DNA of 64,000 nt from Gemmatimonadota bacterium (GCA_016719105.1 JADKAQ010000001.1:434001-498000), one strand, 5' to 3'. Positions 1 to 8,569 are shown, counted from the first letter of the stretch. Numbers and translations are program-made. The notes: generated from the letters alone by a model not told the origin.

Positions 1-2
1 AG

Positions 3-608
3 GAGAACTGCTACCTCGTCGCGGACGAGGCGGCCGGCAAGGCCGTCCTGATCGATCCGGGGGACGACGGCGACCGACTGTGCGATGCCGTACAGCGCGC
101 GGGGCTCACCCTCGAGGCCATCTGGCTCACGCATGCGCACCTCGATCACATCGGCGGAATCGCCGCCATCAAGCGGCGCGTCGACGTCCCGGTCTTTCTC
201 CACCCCGACGACCTGACGGTGTATCGCTACGCCCCGCAGGCGGCGGCGATGTACGGGCTCCCCTTCGAACTCGGTCCGCTCCCCGATCGCACCCTGTCTG
301 AGGGGGATGTCATGACCCTCGGCTCGTTGCGTTTCGAGGTGTGGCACATGCCGGGGCACGCCCCCGGGCACGTCATCTTCCACGGCCACGGCATCTGCTT
401 CGGCGGCGACGTGCTCTTCGCCGGCTCGGTGGGGCGCACCGACCTCCCGCTCTCGGACGGCGAGGCCTTTCAACGCACACTCGCCCGGATCGCGACGCTC
501 CCCCCCGAGACAGTGGTCTGTCCCGGGCACGGCCCGGAGACGACCATCGCCGACGAGATCGCCGCCAACCCCTTTCTCAGTGGACAAGCGCGACCGTTGC
601 GGAGGTAG
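3..608 (+). CDS. MBL-fold metallo-hydrolase (glyoxalase II-like), 5' end missing
   Basis: The reading frame is open from base 3 to the stop, giving 201 residues; the start lies before the window. The metallo-beta-lactamase zinc motif T-H-A-H-L-D-H is intact, followed by further ligands in GHAPGH and CPGHGPET. The order and spacing match the small glyoxalase II/YcbL-like group, which hydrolyses thioesters or related substrates in the cytoplasm. The exact substrate cannot be told. The protein seems nearly complete, as only a short first strand precedes the visible part. The next 150 bases to the following gene hold nothing I recognise. Confidence 0.85.
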   Translation, partial: ENCYLVADEAAGKAVLIDPGDDGDRLCDAVQRAGLTLEAIWLTHAHLDHIGGIAAIKRRVDVPVFLHPDDLTVYRYAPQAAAMYGLPFELGPLPDRTLSEGDVMTLGSLRFEVWHMPGHAPGHVIFHGHGICFGGDVLFAGSVGRTDLPLSDGEAFQRTLARIATLPPETVVCPGHGPETTIADEIAANPFLSGQARPLRR

Positions 609-758
609 CCGTTCGTCTCGACCGCCAGCGGAGTCCGGCGCGGCCTCGCGTCTCGAACGCGGTGGCTTGGCGTTGTCGGGAACTCCTGTGAACTCCGGTG
701 TCACACCTCCGATCACCTCTCGCCGGTCCGTCCGCGGCCTTCCTCTTCGATCCCCCTG

Positions 759-1580
759 ATGCGCATCCCTCGTCAGTCCCGTCTCGCCTCCGGTTCGCTC
801 GCGGCCCTCGTGGCGGCCGTCGTTCTCGTCACTGCCTGCGACACGACGTCTTCGTTCTCGCCCAGTCAGCAGAAGTGGGGCTTCATCTACGTCTCGGCCC
901 TCAAGACCACGGGCGGCGAGTATCGGGTCGCCCCCACCGGATCGTTCTTTCGCGGCTCGATCTCGTCGATTCCTGACGCGCGCATCCGCACCGACTCCTG
1001 CTTTACCGTCGGCGACTATGTCGCGCCGAGCAACGGCGTCCTCACCGGGGTGACGTATCTCGACGCAGGGGCGAGCCTCACGGCCAAGCTCGGGACGACG
1101 ACCAACACGATTCCTCGCGTCAGCGCGAGCGCATCGACGCTGTACAACCTGGCCTCCGGGACCACGCTGCCATACACCCCGGGCGACTCGATCGTCATGA
1201 CCGTTCCGGGCGCGAGCGGCGGCTACCCCGGCGCCGAGGTCCGCGGACGCAGTGCCGAGCCGTTCACCTTCGATGCCGTCGTCCCGTCGACCGCGACGAT
1301 TCCACTCAAGTGGTCGGCCGCCACTGATGGCAACAGCGCCATGATCATCTCGCTGCAGTACACGCCGGCGACCTCGGGCGCCAAGACGCAGGAGATCCGC
1401 TGCGCCTTCACCGACGACGGCGTGGATTCCATCCCGCTGCGCCAACATCAGGCCTGGTCGTCGGCGACGAACGCGAGCCGCTCGATCACCTTCACGCGGC
1501 TCCGCACCAGCATCGTCTCCGTCGACGACGGCGCCCTGGAGCTGATCTCGACGTTCAACGTCCCGACGCCCACGCCGTAA
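759..1580 (+). CDS. putative lipoprotein of unknown function
   Basis: The 273-residue product begins with a basic n-region and a hydrophobic stretch ending in V-T-A-C, with the lipobox cysteine at residue 27, so it should be a secreted, lipid-anchored protein. The mature part is rich in Ser, Thr and Gly and looks beta-rich, with two further cysteines near residues 87 and 216 that could pair. I recognise no family. It stands between the MBL hydrolase and the aspartase without overlap, so it may be a separate unit. Confidence 0.75.
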   Translation: MRIPRQSRLASGSLAALVAAVVLVTACDTTSSFSPSQQKWGFIYVSALKTTGGEYRVAPTGSFFRGSISSIPDARIRTDSCFTVGDYVAPSNGVLTGVTYLDAGASLTAKLGTTTNTIPRVSASASTLYNLASGTTLPYTPGDSIVMTVPGASGGYPGAEVRGRSAEPFTFDAVVPSTATIPLKWSAATDGNSAMIISLQYTPATSGAKTQEIRCAFTDDGVDSIPLRQHQAWSSATNASRSITFTRLRTSIVSVDDGALELISTFNVPTPTP

Positions 1581-1652
1581 CGTGGGTAGGTGGGGGCGCG
1601 GCCGCCGATGCGCGCTGCGCCCCCTCGGCGCCCCCCGTTTCCCTAGTCGCGC

Positions 1653-3077
1653 ATGTCGGAGACCCGGACGGAACGTGACCCGTTAGGCGCGATGGATGTG
1701 CCGGCCGAGGCGCTGTACGGGGTGCAGACCGCGCGCGCGGTGCAGAACTTCCCCATCAGCGGGCTGCGCCCCCTCGAACCGTTCGTCGTCGCCCACGTCT
1801 GGATCAAGAAGGCGGCGGCCCTCACCCACAAGGAAACGGGGCGCCTCGACGCGCGCCTCGCCGACGCGATCGTCGCCGCGGCCGATGAAGTCCTGGCCGG
1901 ACGGCACCGCGAGCACTTCGTCGTCGATCCCTACCAGGCGGGGGCAGGGACGAGCCACAACATGAACGTGAACGAGGTCCTCGCCAATCGCGCCAACGAG
2001 TTGTTAGGCGGTCGCCGGGGGGAGTACACCCCGGTGCATCCCAACGACCACGTCAACATGGCGCAAAGCACCAACGACACGATTCCCACGAACATCCGCC
2101 TTGCCGCCCTCGCGCGACTCGCGCCTCTCGCGGCGGCTTTCGAGGGGCTGCGCGATGCGCTGGCCGCCAAGGGGATCGAATTCGACGATGTGGTGAAGGC
2201 CGGGCGCACGCACCTGCAGGACGCGATGCCCATCCGCCTCGGACAGGAATTCACCGCCTACGCGGGCTCCATCGATCGCGCCCTGCGCCGCATCCGCGAA
2301 ACGTCCGACTACCTGCGCGACCTCGGCATCGGCGGGAGCGCCGTCGGGACCGGGGTGACGGTCGAACCGTCGTATCCCGCGCGCATGGTGGTCCACCTGT
2401 CCGAGATGACCGGGCTGGTGTTGCGGGTCGGCGCTGACCGCATTCAGCTCATGCAGAGCATGGGCGACGTGGCCGCCTTCTCGGGGTCGCTCCGTGTCCT
2501 CGCCCTCGAGCTGTCGAAGATCGTCAGCGACCTGCGTCTGCTGGTGATGGGGCCGCGCACCGGGATCGACGAAATCGTCCTCCCCGCGGTGCAGCCGGGG
2601 TCGTCCATCATGCCGGGAAAGATCAACCCGTCGATTCCGGAGATGGTCAATCAGGTCTGCTTCCAGGTCATGGGGTGCGACGCGACGGTCGGCATCGCCG
2701 CCGAGCACGGGCAACTGGAGCTCAACGTCATGATGCCCGTGATTGCCCATAACCTCCTCTTCTCCATGCAACTCCTCACCAACGCCGCCACGGTGCTGAC
2801 GGAGAAGTGCGTGAAGGGGATCGCCGCCCATCGGGAGATGTGCGCCTACTGGGTCGAACGCTCCGCCGCCCTCGCCACCGCGCTCGCGCCACGGATCGGC
2901 TATGCCGCCGCCGCGGAGCTCTCCAAGCGGTCGGTGAAGGAGGGGACGCTCATACGCGACATGGTGCGAAACGAAGGGCTCCTCCCCCCGGACGAGATCG
3001 ACGCCGTGCTGGACCTGCGACGCATGACCGAGATTGGCATCCCCGGTGGCCCCCACGGGCCATCCAGCGCGGGCTGA
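1653..3077 (+). CDS. aspA: aspartate ammonia-lyase (class II fumarase/aspartase family)
   Basis: Aspartase converts L-aspartate to fumarate and ammonia in the cytoplasm. The 474-residue length fits the family. The superfamily signature GSSIMPGKINP is at residues 316-326, and HPNDHVNMAQSTND, GRTHLQDAMP and a C-terminal LDLRRMTEIGIPG are present. The run PEMVNQVCFQVMG after the signature and QLELNVMMPVI resemble aspartases more than fumarases (which have QCEALTMVC), so I prefer AspA; a fumarase is the alternative. Two of its TTA codons are within GTTAGGC heptamers (1682, 2003). An Rrf2-type regulator follows 68 bases downstream and may control it. Confidence 0.8.
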   Translation: MSETRTERDPLGAMDVPAEALYGVQTARAVQNFPISGLRPLEPFVVAHVWIKKAAALTHKETGRLDARLADAIVAAADEVLAGRHREHFVVDPYQAGAGTSHNMNVNEVLANRANELLGGRRGEYTPVHPNDHVNMAQSTNDTIPTNIRLAALARLAPLAAAFEGLRDALAAKGIEFDDVVKAGRTHLQDAMPIRLGQEFTAYAGSIDRALRRIRETSDYLRDLGIGGSAVGTGVTVEPSYPARMVVHLSEMTGLVLRVGADRIQLMQSMGDVAAFSGSLRVLALELSKIVSDLRLLVMGPRTGIDEIVLPAVQPGSSIMPGKINPSIPEMVNQVCFQVMGCDATVGIAAEHGQLELNVMMPVIAHNLLFSMQLLTNAATVLTEKCVKGIAAHREMCAYWVERSAALATALAPRIGYAAAAELSKRSVKEGTLIRDMVRNEGLLPPDEIDAVLDLRRMTEIGIPGGPHGPSSAG

Positions 3078-3099
3078 CAATCCGGAAGCCGACTTTTTT

Positions 3100-3133
3100 C
3101 CTCGTCTTCTCGTCTTCCCGACTTCTCGTCTCC
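3100..3133 (+). repeat. pyrimidine-rich CGTCTTCT-type repeat
   Basis: Imperfect tandem copies of CTCGTCTTCT lie between the aspartase and the Rrf2 gene, directly before a TATATT hexamer. The same unit recurs at 9623-9655 and 17540-17575, and inverted at 16353-16385. Confidence 0.8.
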
Positions 3134-3139
3134 TATATT
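3134..3139 (+). promoter_or_regulatory. -10 element of the Rrf2 gene, probably leaderless
   Basis: TATATT is centred about ten bases before the ATG at 3146. If transcription starts about seven bases after the hexamer, the first transcribed base would be in or next to the start codon. No Shine-Dalgarno sequence is seen. The -35 region falls inside the CT-rich repeat and matches no consensus. Confidence 0.45.
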
Positions 3140-3145
3140 GGACCC

Positions 3146-3601
3146 ATGCGGATCACGACGTGGGCGGAGTACGGACTCATCTGCGCGCTACACCTGTCGC
3201 GCCGACACGGTGAGGGACCGGTCACGGGTCGGGAAATCGCCGCGCGCGAGCGTCTCCCCGCCGACTACGTCGAGCAGATCCTACTGCGACTCCGTCGCGC
3301 GGGTATCGTCAGCAGCACGCGCGGCGCGAAGGGCGGCTACATCCTCGCCCACGACCCCATGGACGTCACCGTGCGCGAAGTCATCTCGGCGTCCGAGCGC
3401 GGGACGTTCGACGTCCATTGCGTCTCCCATCCCATCGCCGAGGAGCGCTGCTCCGAGTCGCAGAATTGCAGCATCCGTCCCGTCTGGCTGATGCTGCAGC
3501 AGCGCATTGACGACGCGCTCGATAGCGTGCGGCTGGCGGATCTCCTGCAGGATGAGACGTCGGTGCGCGCCCGGGTCGGCCTCCCCGTGCTGCAGGCCTG
3601 A
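3146..3601 (+). CDS. Rrf2/IscR-family transcriptional regulator
   Basis: This 151-residue winged-helix regulator has the Rrf2 layout: N-terminal MRITTWAEYGLICALHL, a recognition region around residues 35-65 with VSSTRGAKGGYILA, and a cysteine cluster C92-X9-C102-X5-C108. IscR uses three cysteines in the same place to hold a [2Fe-2S] cluster, so this protein may sense iron-sulfur status, redox or nitric oxide; the first spacing differs from IscR's X5. The frame is open further upstream, but the family N-terminus and the promoter at 3134 fix the start at 3146. Possible targets are the aspartase upstream and the unknown gene downstream. Confidence 0.88.
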   Translation: MRITTWAEYGLICALHLSRRHGEGPVTGREIAARERLPADYVEQILLRLRRAGIVSSTRGAKGGYILAHDPMDVTVREVISASERGTFDVHCVSHPIAEERCSESQNCSIRPVWLMLQQRIDDALDSVRLADLLQDETSVRARVGLPVLQA

Positions 3602-3617
3602 AGAGGAGTCCCGCGCC

Positions 3618-4175
3618 ATGTCGCCGCGTCTCTTCGACGAGTGGCGCTCTGAGTGGCGCCTGAAGCGTGGGCTCGGCGCCTACGTCGCCTCGATCATGAG
3701 CGAGCCCGACGCCGACGACGTCGCCTGGCTGGCCGAAGCGGCATGCGGCGGTGACCTCGACCGCGCCGCGTGGGAGTTGCGCTATGCTCGTCGCGCCTTG
3801 GGGCTCGTGGTGTCGCAGCGTGATGCGCTCGACGACCGCACCGGGTCGCTCGTCGCCCGCGAGCTGGGCACCGCGCAACAGGCGGATCGGCACGTGGCCC
3901 CCGCCATGCTCCGGGTCGCCGAGCGGCAGTTCAACGATCGATTGACCATGTACCGCGACGTCCTCACTTCGCGGACACCGTCCGAAGGGGCAGGGGCCCG
4001 CCTCGGACGCGCCCTGCTGATGATCGCCGGAACGGCGCGCGCCGGTGACGACATGATCGCGCGCGCCGGCGACATCCTGGCCCGGTATGTTGGCGAGGCC
4101 AACGACGCGCTGCGCAAGGCGTTCGGCGCGCCGTCGCTCCCCGACGACATCCCCCCGTCGGCGCTCGGGCGCTGA
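3618..4175 (+). CDS. hypothetical protein, 185 aa
   Basis: The ORF starts 17 bases after the regulator, with a good ribosome site (AAGAGGAG, 3601-3608), so the two are probably co-transcribed. The product is soluble, rich in Ala, Arg and Asp, and predicted to be almost wholly helical, with no signal peptide, membrane segment or metal motif. I recognise no family. Its position makes it a candidate partner or target of the Rrf2 protein. A 34-base hairpin at 4192 ends the unit. Confidence 0.7.
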   Translation: MSPRLFDEWRSEWRLKRGLGAYVASIMSEPDADDVAWLAEAACGGDLDRAAWELRYARRALGLVVSQRDALDDRTGSLVARELGTAQQADRHVAPAMLRVAERQFNDRLTMYRDVLTSRTPSEGAGARLGRALLMIAGTARAGDDMIARAGDILARYVGEANDALRKAFGAPSLPDDIPPSALGR

Positions 4176-4191
4176 CCGACGCCACACGAGA

Positions 4192-4225
4192 AACGGCGCG
4201 ACGCCCGGTGGGGTGTCGCGCCGTT
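4192..4225. terminator. bidirectional hairpin terminator
   Basis: A perfect 15-bp stem (one G-U pair) with a GGTG loop lies between the + strand unknown gene and the - strand tRNA-Leu. On the - strand it is followed by TTTCTC, on the + strand by no clear T-run, so it fits best as the tRNA terminator while also blocking readthrough from the left. Confidence 0.75.
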
Positions 4226-4249
4226 GATGTATGATGACACGTGCTGCAG

Positions 4250-4332
4250 TGCGCTCGGGGAGACTCGAACTCCCATGGGTGTTACCCACCGGCTTCTGAG
4301 ACCGGCGCGTCTACCAGTTCCGCCACGAACGC
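4250..4332 (-). tRNA. tRNA-Leu(CAG)
   Basis: The reverse strand folds into an 83-base class II tRNA. The acceptor stem GCGTTCG pairs with CGAGCGC (one G-U), the D-arm is GGCGGAACTGGTAGACGC, the anticodon loop is CTCAGAA with U33 and anticodon CAG, there is an extended variable arm, and the T-arm contains GTTCGAGTC. The discriminator is A73. No CCA is encoded, so the tail must be added enzymatically. It reads CUG, a major leucine codon in this GC-rich sequence. Confidence 0.95.
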
Positions 4333-4386
4333 AGGATCCCGACGAATCGCCACCGATGTGCGAGTGGCGAGGAACGTGGGGACGGG

Positions 4387-4415
4387 AAGGTATCGGCGTG
4401 CCGATGCCAAGTCAA
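4387..4415 (-). promoter_or_regulatory. sigma-70-type promoter of tRNA-Leu
   Basis: On the - strand TTGACT (4410-4415) and TACCTT (4387-4392) are separated by exactly 17 bases. The predicted start near 4380 leaves a leader of about 48 bases before the mature tRNA. This is the best consensus promoter I see in the window. Confidence 0.7.
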
Positions 4416-4546
4416 CGCGGTGTATCGTCTTACGCGGCCGCGCGCCACGCCGTGGCCGTCGACCGATTACTTTCACTCGCGGGATCGGTGCACGCGGAGC
4501 ACGTGAGGGCCGCGCTCACCTCCTGCCTGACTCCCCAACCGACGAG

Positions 4547-5017
4547 ATGGCCCAGAAGACCGAGGCGGACGACATCAAGGTCGTCGCGCGGAACCGCGAT
4601 GCGCGCCACAACTACCACATCCTCGAGACGTGGGAGGCGGGGCTCGTGTTGACCGGCACCGAGGTCAAGTCGCTGCGGAACGGCAAGGCGAACATCTCCG
4701 ATGCCTACGGGATCGTCCGCGATGGCGAGGTCTATCTCCTGAACGTGAACATCTCGCCCTACGAGCGGGGCGGGTACGTGAACCACGATCCCACGCGCCT
4801 GCGCAAGCTGTTGCTCCACACGCGCGAGATCCGCCGGTTGATCGGGGCGGTGGAGCGCGAAGGTTTGACCCTCGTGCCGCTCGAGCTGTACTTCCGGCGC
4901 GGGCGCGCCAAGGTCAAGGTCGCCCTGGGGAAGGGGAAGAAGCTGCACGACAAGCGCGATGACTCCAAGAAGCGCGACGCGGATCGCGAGATCGCCCGCG
5001 CCATGCGCCACCGATGA
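4547..5017 (+). CDS. smpB: SsrA-binding protein SmpB
   Basis: SmpB binds tmRNA and brings it to stalled ribosomes. The 156-residue product shows the family core: ARHNYHILETWEAGLVLTGT, EVKSLRNGKANISDAYG, NVNISPYERGGYVNHDP, and a basic C-terminal tail (KKLHDKRDDSKKRDADREI) that enters the mRNA channel. The frame is open upstream, but the conserved N-terminus places the start at 4547. Its stop overlaps the ATG of the amidase gene (ATGA at 5014). No tmRNA gene is visible nearby. Confidence 0.96.
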   Translation: MAQKTEADDIKVVARNRDARHNYHILETWEAGLVLTGTEVKSLRNGKANISDAYGIVRDGEVYLLNVNISPYERGGYVNHDPTRLRKLLLHTREIRRLIGAVEREGLTLVPLELYFRRGRAKVKVALGKGKKLHDKRDDSKKRDADREIARAMRHR

Positions 5018-6261
5018 TTGCGCTGCTCGCCGCCTTCGCCCTCCTGCAGCAGGTCGGCGATCCGCCGGCCGCGCTCACGGTTCGCGAGGGTGACAAGGTC
5101 GGCAGCATCCCGGTCGTCGTCACGCGACTGGGCGCCATGGTTCGTGCGCAGGACCTGCTGGCGCCGTTAGGCGCGGTACTCCTCCGGGATGCCCCCGAGC
5201 GATTCCGCCTCGTGATCGGCGGCACGGAGATGGAGCTGGCGACGGGGATGGCGTTTGCCAAGGTCCGCGGAGCGACCGAACCGCTTACCGCTGCGCCCAC
5301 GCTCCTCAACGGAGCGCTGTATCTCCCGCTCTCGTTTCTCACCGACCTCCTGCCGCGTGTGGGGACCGGGTTCCTCTACGACGCACGGCTCTCGGAGCTA
5401 CGCAGGTTCGCGACGGTCACCGCGACGCGTCGCCCCGACCCGGACAGCGATCGTGCCCCCCCTCCGGCCCCGCGAGACAAACCGCGCAGTGCCGCTCCCC
5501 CCTCGGCCTCGCCGCGGACGCCGCGGCGCGACCGCACGCCGGTTGTCGTCGTCGACGCCGGACACGGGGGACGCGATCGCGGGATGCACGGCCCCATCGG
5601 CGGCGGACCACGTGTCTACGAGGCCGACATTACGCTGGCGGTTGCGAAGCGCTTGCGCGACGAGCTCACGCGGCGTGGCGTGCAGGTGGTCATGACGCGC
5701 AGCTCGGACACGCTCATCGCCCTCTCCGATCGTGGGCGCATCGCGAATCGCGCGCAGGGCGACCTGTTCGTCTCGGTTCACGTCAATGCCGCCAATCCGC
5801 GATGGAAGAACCCCGGCGGGGCACGCGGGTTCGAGACCTACTTCCTGTCGGAAGCCAAGACCGACGATGAGCGCCGGGTGGCCGAGCTGGAGAACGAGGC
5901 GGTGAAGTACGAGGTGGAGGAAGGGGCGGCGGGCGGCGACCCGCTCAGCTTCATTCTCAACGACATGAAGCAGAACGAGTACCTGCGCGAGTCGAGCGCC
6001 TTCGCCTCCACGGTGCAGCAATCGCTGCGGTCGGTGCACCCCGGGACCGATCGCGGGGTGAAACAGGCGGGCTTCGTTGTGCTGGTCGGAGCCTTCATGC
6101 CGTCCGTCCTCGTCGAGATCGGCTTCGGGACCAACGCGCGCGAGGCGGCCTACCTCTCGGGCGACGCGGGGCAGCAGTCGCTCGCCCGGGCAATCTCCGA
6201 TGCCACGCTCGCCTACCTGCAGCGGTACGTCGGTCGGCGAAGCAACGCGGGGGGGCAATGA
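5014..6261 (+). CDS. N-acetylmuramoyl-L-alanine amidase (Amidase_3)
   Basis: This 415-residue enzyme should cleave the amide bond between MurNAc and the stem peptide in the periplasm. A short hydrophobic N-terminus probably serves as a signal. Residues 25-130 resemble the copper-amine-oxidase-like N-domain common in such amidases, a Pro/Arg-rich linker follows, and the catalytic domain runs from about 175. Zinc ligands and the catalytic Glu are seen in VVVDAGHGGRD, YEADITL, SVHVNAA and VLVEIGFGTN. It overlaps smpB and pyrD by four bases each. Cell division amidases such as AmiC are the closest functional analogue, but the specific role is not shown. Confidence 0.9.
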   Translation: MIALLAAFALLQQVGDPPAALTVREGDKVGSIPVVVTRLGAMVRAQDLLAPLGAVLLRDAPERFRLVIGGTEMELATGMAFAKVRGATEPLTAAPTLLNGALYLPLSFLTDLLPRVGTGFLYDARLSELRRFATVTATRRPDPDSDRAPPPAPRDKPRSAAPPSASPRTPRRDRTPVVVVDAGHGGRDRGMHGPIGGGPRVYEADITLAVAKRLRDELTRRGVQVVMTRSSDTLIALSDRGRIANRAQGDLFVSVHVNAANPRWKNPGGARGFETYFLSEAKTDDERRVAELENEAVKYEVEEGAAGGDPLSFILNDMKQNEYLRESSAFASTVQQSLRSVHPGTDRGVKQAGFVVLVGAFMPSVLVEIGFGTNAREAAYLSGDAGQQSLARAISDATLAYLQRYVGRRSNAGGQ

Positions 6262-7196
6262 GCACTCCGTCGTCGTCGCCCTTGGCGACCGCGCTCGGCG
6301 GCCTGGCGCTGCAGAACCCGGTGCTGCTGGCCGCCGGCACCGCGGCGTACGGCGATGAGATCGACGAGGTCAGCTCGCTTGAGGAACTCGGCGGAATCGT
6401 GACCAAGGCGGTGAGCCTCGATCCTCGAAAAGGAGCACCGGCACCGCGCGTCGCCGAGTTTCCCGGCGGGATGATCAACGCCATCGGCTTGGCCAACCCC
6501 GGTGTGGAGGAGGTGCGAGCATCGCATCTCCCGTGGCTCGCCCGGTCGCTCTCGCGTGCGCGTGTGCTCGTCAATGTCGTCGGGTATGCCATTGACGACT
6601 TCGCCCGTGTCATCGAACGTCTGGACGACGTGCCGGGGAAGGACGGCTACGAGCTGAACGTCTCGTGTCCGAACGTGAAGGCCGGCGGCATGGAGTTCGG
6701 CGCCGATCCGGCCGCGCTGCGCGAGGTCGTCCTTCGGGCCAGGGCCGCGACGTCAGCGCCGATCTTCGTCAAGCTGTCGCCAACGCTCGTGGACATCGCG
6801 GGGGCGGCGCGCACCGCGCTCGACGCCGGCGCGAATGGCGTCACGCTCGTGAACACGATGCCGGGGCTCGTGATCGATCTGGAGCGTCGGCGACCGGCCC
6901 TCGGTTTCGGAACCGGGGGGGTGAGCGGTCCCGGGCTGCTCCCGATCGGCGTGCTGGCGACGTGGAAGGTGTGGAAGGCGACGCGCGCCCCTATCATCGG
7001 GGTCGGTGGGATCACGACCGCGGAGGACGCGCTGCAGTACCTGATGGCGGGCGCGACCGCCGTCGCGATGGGGACCGCGGGTTTGCGCGATCCCCGTCAG
7101 CCGCGGCGCGTGGTGCGCGGTCTGGACGCGTGGTGCCGTCGGCATGGGGTGCGATCGCTGACGGAGGTTTCAGGATCCCTGGAGTGGCCCGCATGA
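6258..7196 (+). CDS. pyrD: dihydroorotate dehydrogenase, class 1 (probably 1B catalytic subunit)
   Basis: PyrD oxidises dihydroorotate to orotate in pyrimidine synthesis, using FMN. The 312 residues form one TIM barrel. The active-site loop NVSCPNVK carries Cys137; class 1 enzymes use Cys here, class 2 use Ser, so this is a cytosolic class 1 enzyme. GVGGITTAEDALQYLMAGA is the phosphate-binding end of the barrel. Class 1B also needs the PyrK electron-transfer subunit, which is not in this window. The start overlaps the amidase stop and the stop overlaps pyrF. Confidence 0.92.
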   Translation: MSTPSSSPLATALGGLALQNPVLLAAGTAAYGDEIDEVSSLEELGGIVTKAVSLDPRKGAPAPRVAEFPGGMINAIGLANPGVEEVRASHLPWLARSLSRARVLVNVVGYAIDDFARVIERLDDVPGKDGYELNVSCPNVKAGGMEFGADPAALREVVLRARAATSAPIFVKLSPTLVDIAGAARTALDAGANGVTLVNTMPGLVIDLERRRPALGFGTGGVSGPGLLPIGVLATWKVWKATRAPIIGVGGITTAEDALQYLMAGATAVAMGTAGLRDPRQPRRVVRGLDAWCRRHGVRSLTEVSGSLEWPA

Positions 7197-7909
7197 CTTC
7201 TCTGGCGCGCACGAGCGCAATTCCCATCGTCGCATTGGACGTCGCGAGCGTTGGCGATGCCATGGCGCTGGTGAACCGGCTGGGCGAGAGCTGCCGGTAC
7301 TACAAGGTCGGGTGTGAGCTCTTCACGGCGGCCGGACCGCACGTGGTGCAGGCCATCCGAGAGCTGGGGCACGAGGTCTTCCTCGACCTCAAGCTTCACG
7401 ACATTCCGAATACGGTGCGCGGGGCGGCGCGCTCGGCGTCCCGAATCGGCGCTTCGCTCCTGACGGTGCATGCCTCGGGCGGCGTGGAGATGATGAGGGC
7501 CGCGGTGGAGGGGGCGGGCGAGGGGTGCGGCATTCTGGCCGTAACCATCCTGACCTCATTCGACGCCGATGGGGTGGCCGCGGCGTGGGGGCGGGAGTCC
7601 TCGCTGTCGGTGGAGGGCGAGGTGGAGCGGCTGGCGGGGATGGCGGCGGTGGCGGGGACGCACGGGATCGTCTGCAGCGGGCTGGAGGCGGCGCGGGTAC
7701 GGGCGCGGCACGGCGATCGGTTGGCGCCGCTGGTCCCCGGGATCCGATTCGCATCGGGCGAGCTTCACGATCAGTCGCGGGTGGTGACACCCGGTGGAGC
7801 GGTCGCGGCTGGTGCGCGGTACCTGGTGCTGGGGCGCGCGGTGACCGGGGCGCCCGATCCTCGCGAGGCGATGGAGCGTGTGTGGCAGGAGATGGCGGCG
7901 GCGGGGTAG
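7193..7909 (+). CDS. pyrF: orotidine 5'-phosphate decarboxylase
   Basis: PyrF makes UMP from OMP, the last step of de novo UMP synthesis. The 238-residue product has the catalytic FLDLKLHDIPNT (Asp65, Lys67, Asp70), KVGCELFTAAGP near the N-terminus and the phosphate loop TPGG near the end. The frame is open far upstream but that is inside pyrD; the ATG at 7193 overlaps the pyrD stop. The pair sits at the end of the smpB-amidase-pyrD-pyrF unit. Confidence 0.95.
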   Translation: MTSLARTSAIPIVALDVASVGDAMALVNRLGESCRYYKVGCELFTAAGPHVVQAIRELGHEVFLDLKLHDIPNTVRGAARSASRIGASLLTVHASGGVEMMRAAVEGAGEGCGILAVTILTSFDADGVAAAWGRESSLSVEGEVERLAGMAAVAGTHGIVCSGLEAARVRARHGDRLAPLVPGIRFASGELHDQSRVVTPGGAVAAGARYLVLGRAVTGAPDPREAMERVWQEMAAAG

Positions 7910-7989
7910 TGGGAGCGATTCTGGAGAGGGGAGAGGGGGTGAAACGGGCGTAATCCCGCACCACTACGTGATTTTGGCCCTGCGCTCCC

Positions 7990-8018
7990 TTGCATCGTGG
8001 GGGCATGGTGTCTATTCT
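7990..8018 (+). promoter_or_regulatory. candidate promoter of the ribosomal operon
   Basis: TTGCAT (7990-7995) and TATTCT (8013-8018) are 17 bases apart, about 55 bases before the L36 start. A second possible -10, TACCTT at 8046-8051, is identical to that of the tRNA promoter but has no good -35. The 163-base gap between pyrF and rpmJ holds nothing else I recognise. Confidence 0.4.
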
Positions 8019-8072
8019 TGGAGTCTTGTCCGATTTTTCGTTTGTTACCTTCGGTTCGATTCGGAGCCTCCG

Positions 8073-8189
8073 GTGAAAGTCCGAAGCAGCGTGAAGCCCA
8101 TCTGCGAGCACTGCAAAGTCGTGAAGCGCAGCGGCGTCACTCGCATCATTTGCAAGCGCAACCCTAAGCACAAGCAGCGGCAAGGCTAA
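8073..8189 (+). CDS. rpmJ: 50S ribosomal protein L36 (bL36, zinc form)
   Basis: This 38-residue protein begins with GTG and reads MKVRSSVKPICEHCKVVKRS at its N-terminus. C11, C14 and C27 with the following H33 make the zinc site of the C+ type of L36. It is the first gene of the operon and lies two bases before rpsM. In many bacteria infA precedes rpmJ; here pyrF does. Confidence 0.97.
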   Translation: MKVRSSVKPICEHCKVVKRSGVTRIICKRNPKHKQRQG

Positions 8190-8191
8190 TT

Positions 8192-8569
8192 ATGGCTCGT
8201 ATTGCTGGTGTCGATCTCCCTCGCGATAAGAAGGTCGAGATCGGGTTGACCTACATTTTCGGGATTGGGCGTGCGGTGGCGAAGGAGATCCTGGAGAAGA
8301 CCGGGATCAGCGCCGACCTCCGCATTCGCGATCTCATCGACGCCGACGTGAACAAGCTCCGTCAGGTGATCGAAAAGGACTATCGTGTCGAGGGCGCGCT
8401 GCGCACCGAGATTGCGATGAACATCAAGCGATTGATGGATATCGGGTCCTACCGAGGGATCCGTCATCGCCGTGGGCTCCCCGTGCGCGGCCAGCGCACT
8501 CACACCAATGCGCGAACGAAGAAGGGACCGCGTCGCGCGATCGCGGGCAAGAAGAAGGTGACCAAGTAG
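8192..8569 (+). CDS. rpsM: 30S ribosomal protein S13 (uS13)
   Basis: The 125 residues carry the standard S13 features: MARIAGVDLPRDKKVEIGLT at the start, the helix-two-turn-helix region, and GSYRGIRHRRGLPVRGQRTH followed by a basic tail reaching the P-site tRNA. It sits in the expected order between L36 and S11, with two-base spacing on the left and one-base on the right. Confidence 0.98.
   Translation: MARIAGVDLPRDKKVEIGLTYIFGIGRAVAKEILEKTGISADLRIRDLIDADVNKLRQVIEKDYRVEGALRTEIAMNIKRLMDIGSYRGIRHRRGLPVRGQRTHTNARTKKGPRRAIAGKKKVTK

Noticed and set aside
1653..3077. Fumarase FumC instead of aspartase
   Set aside because: The segment after the GSSIMPGKINP signature (PEMVNQVCFQVMG) and the C-terminal LDLRRMTEIGIPG follow the aspartase pattern.
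4250..4332. tRNA-Leu as an integration site for a mobile element
   Set aside because: No integrase, no repeated tRNA 3' end and ordinary genes on both sides.
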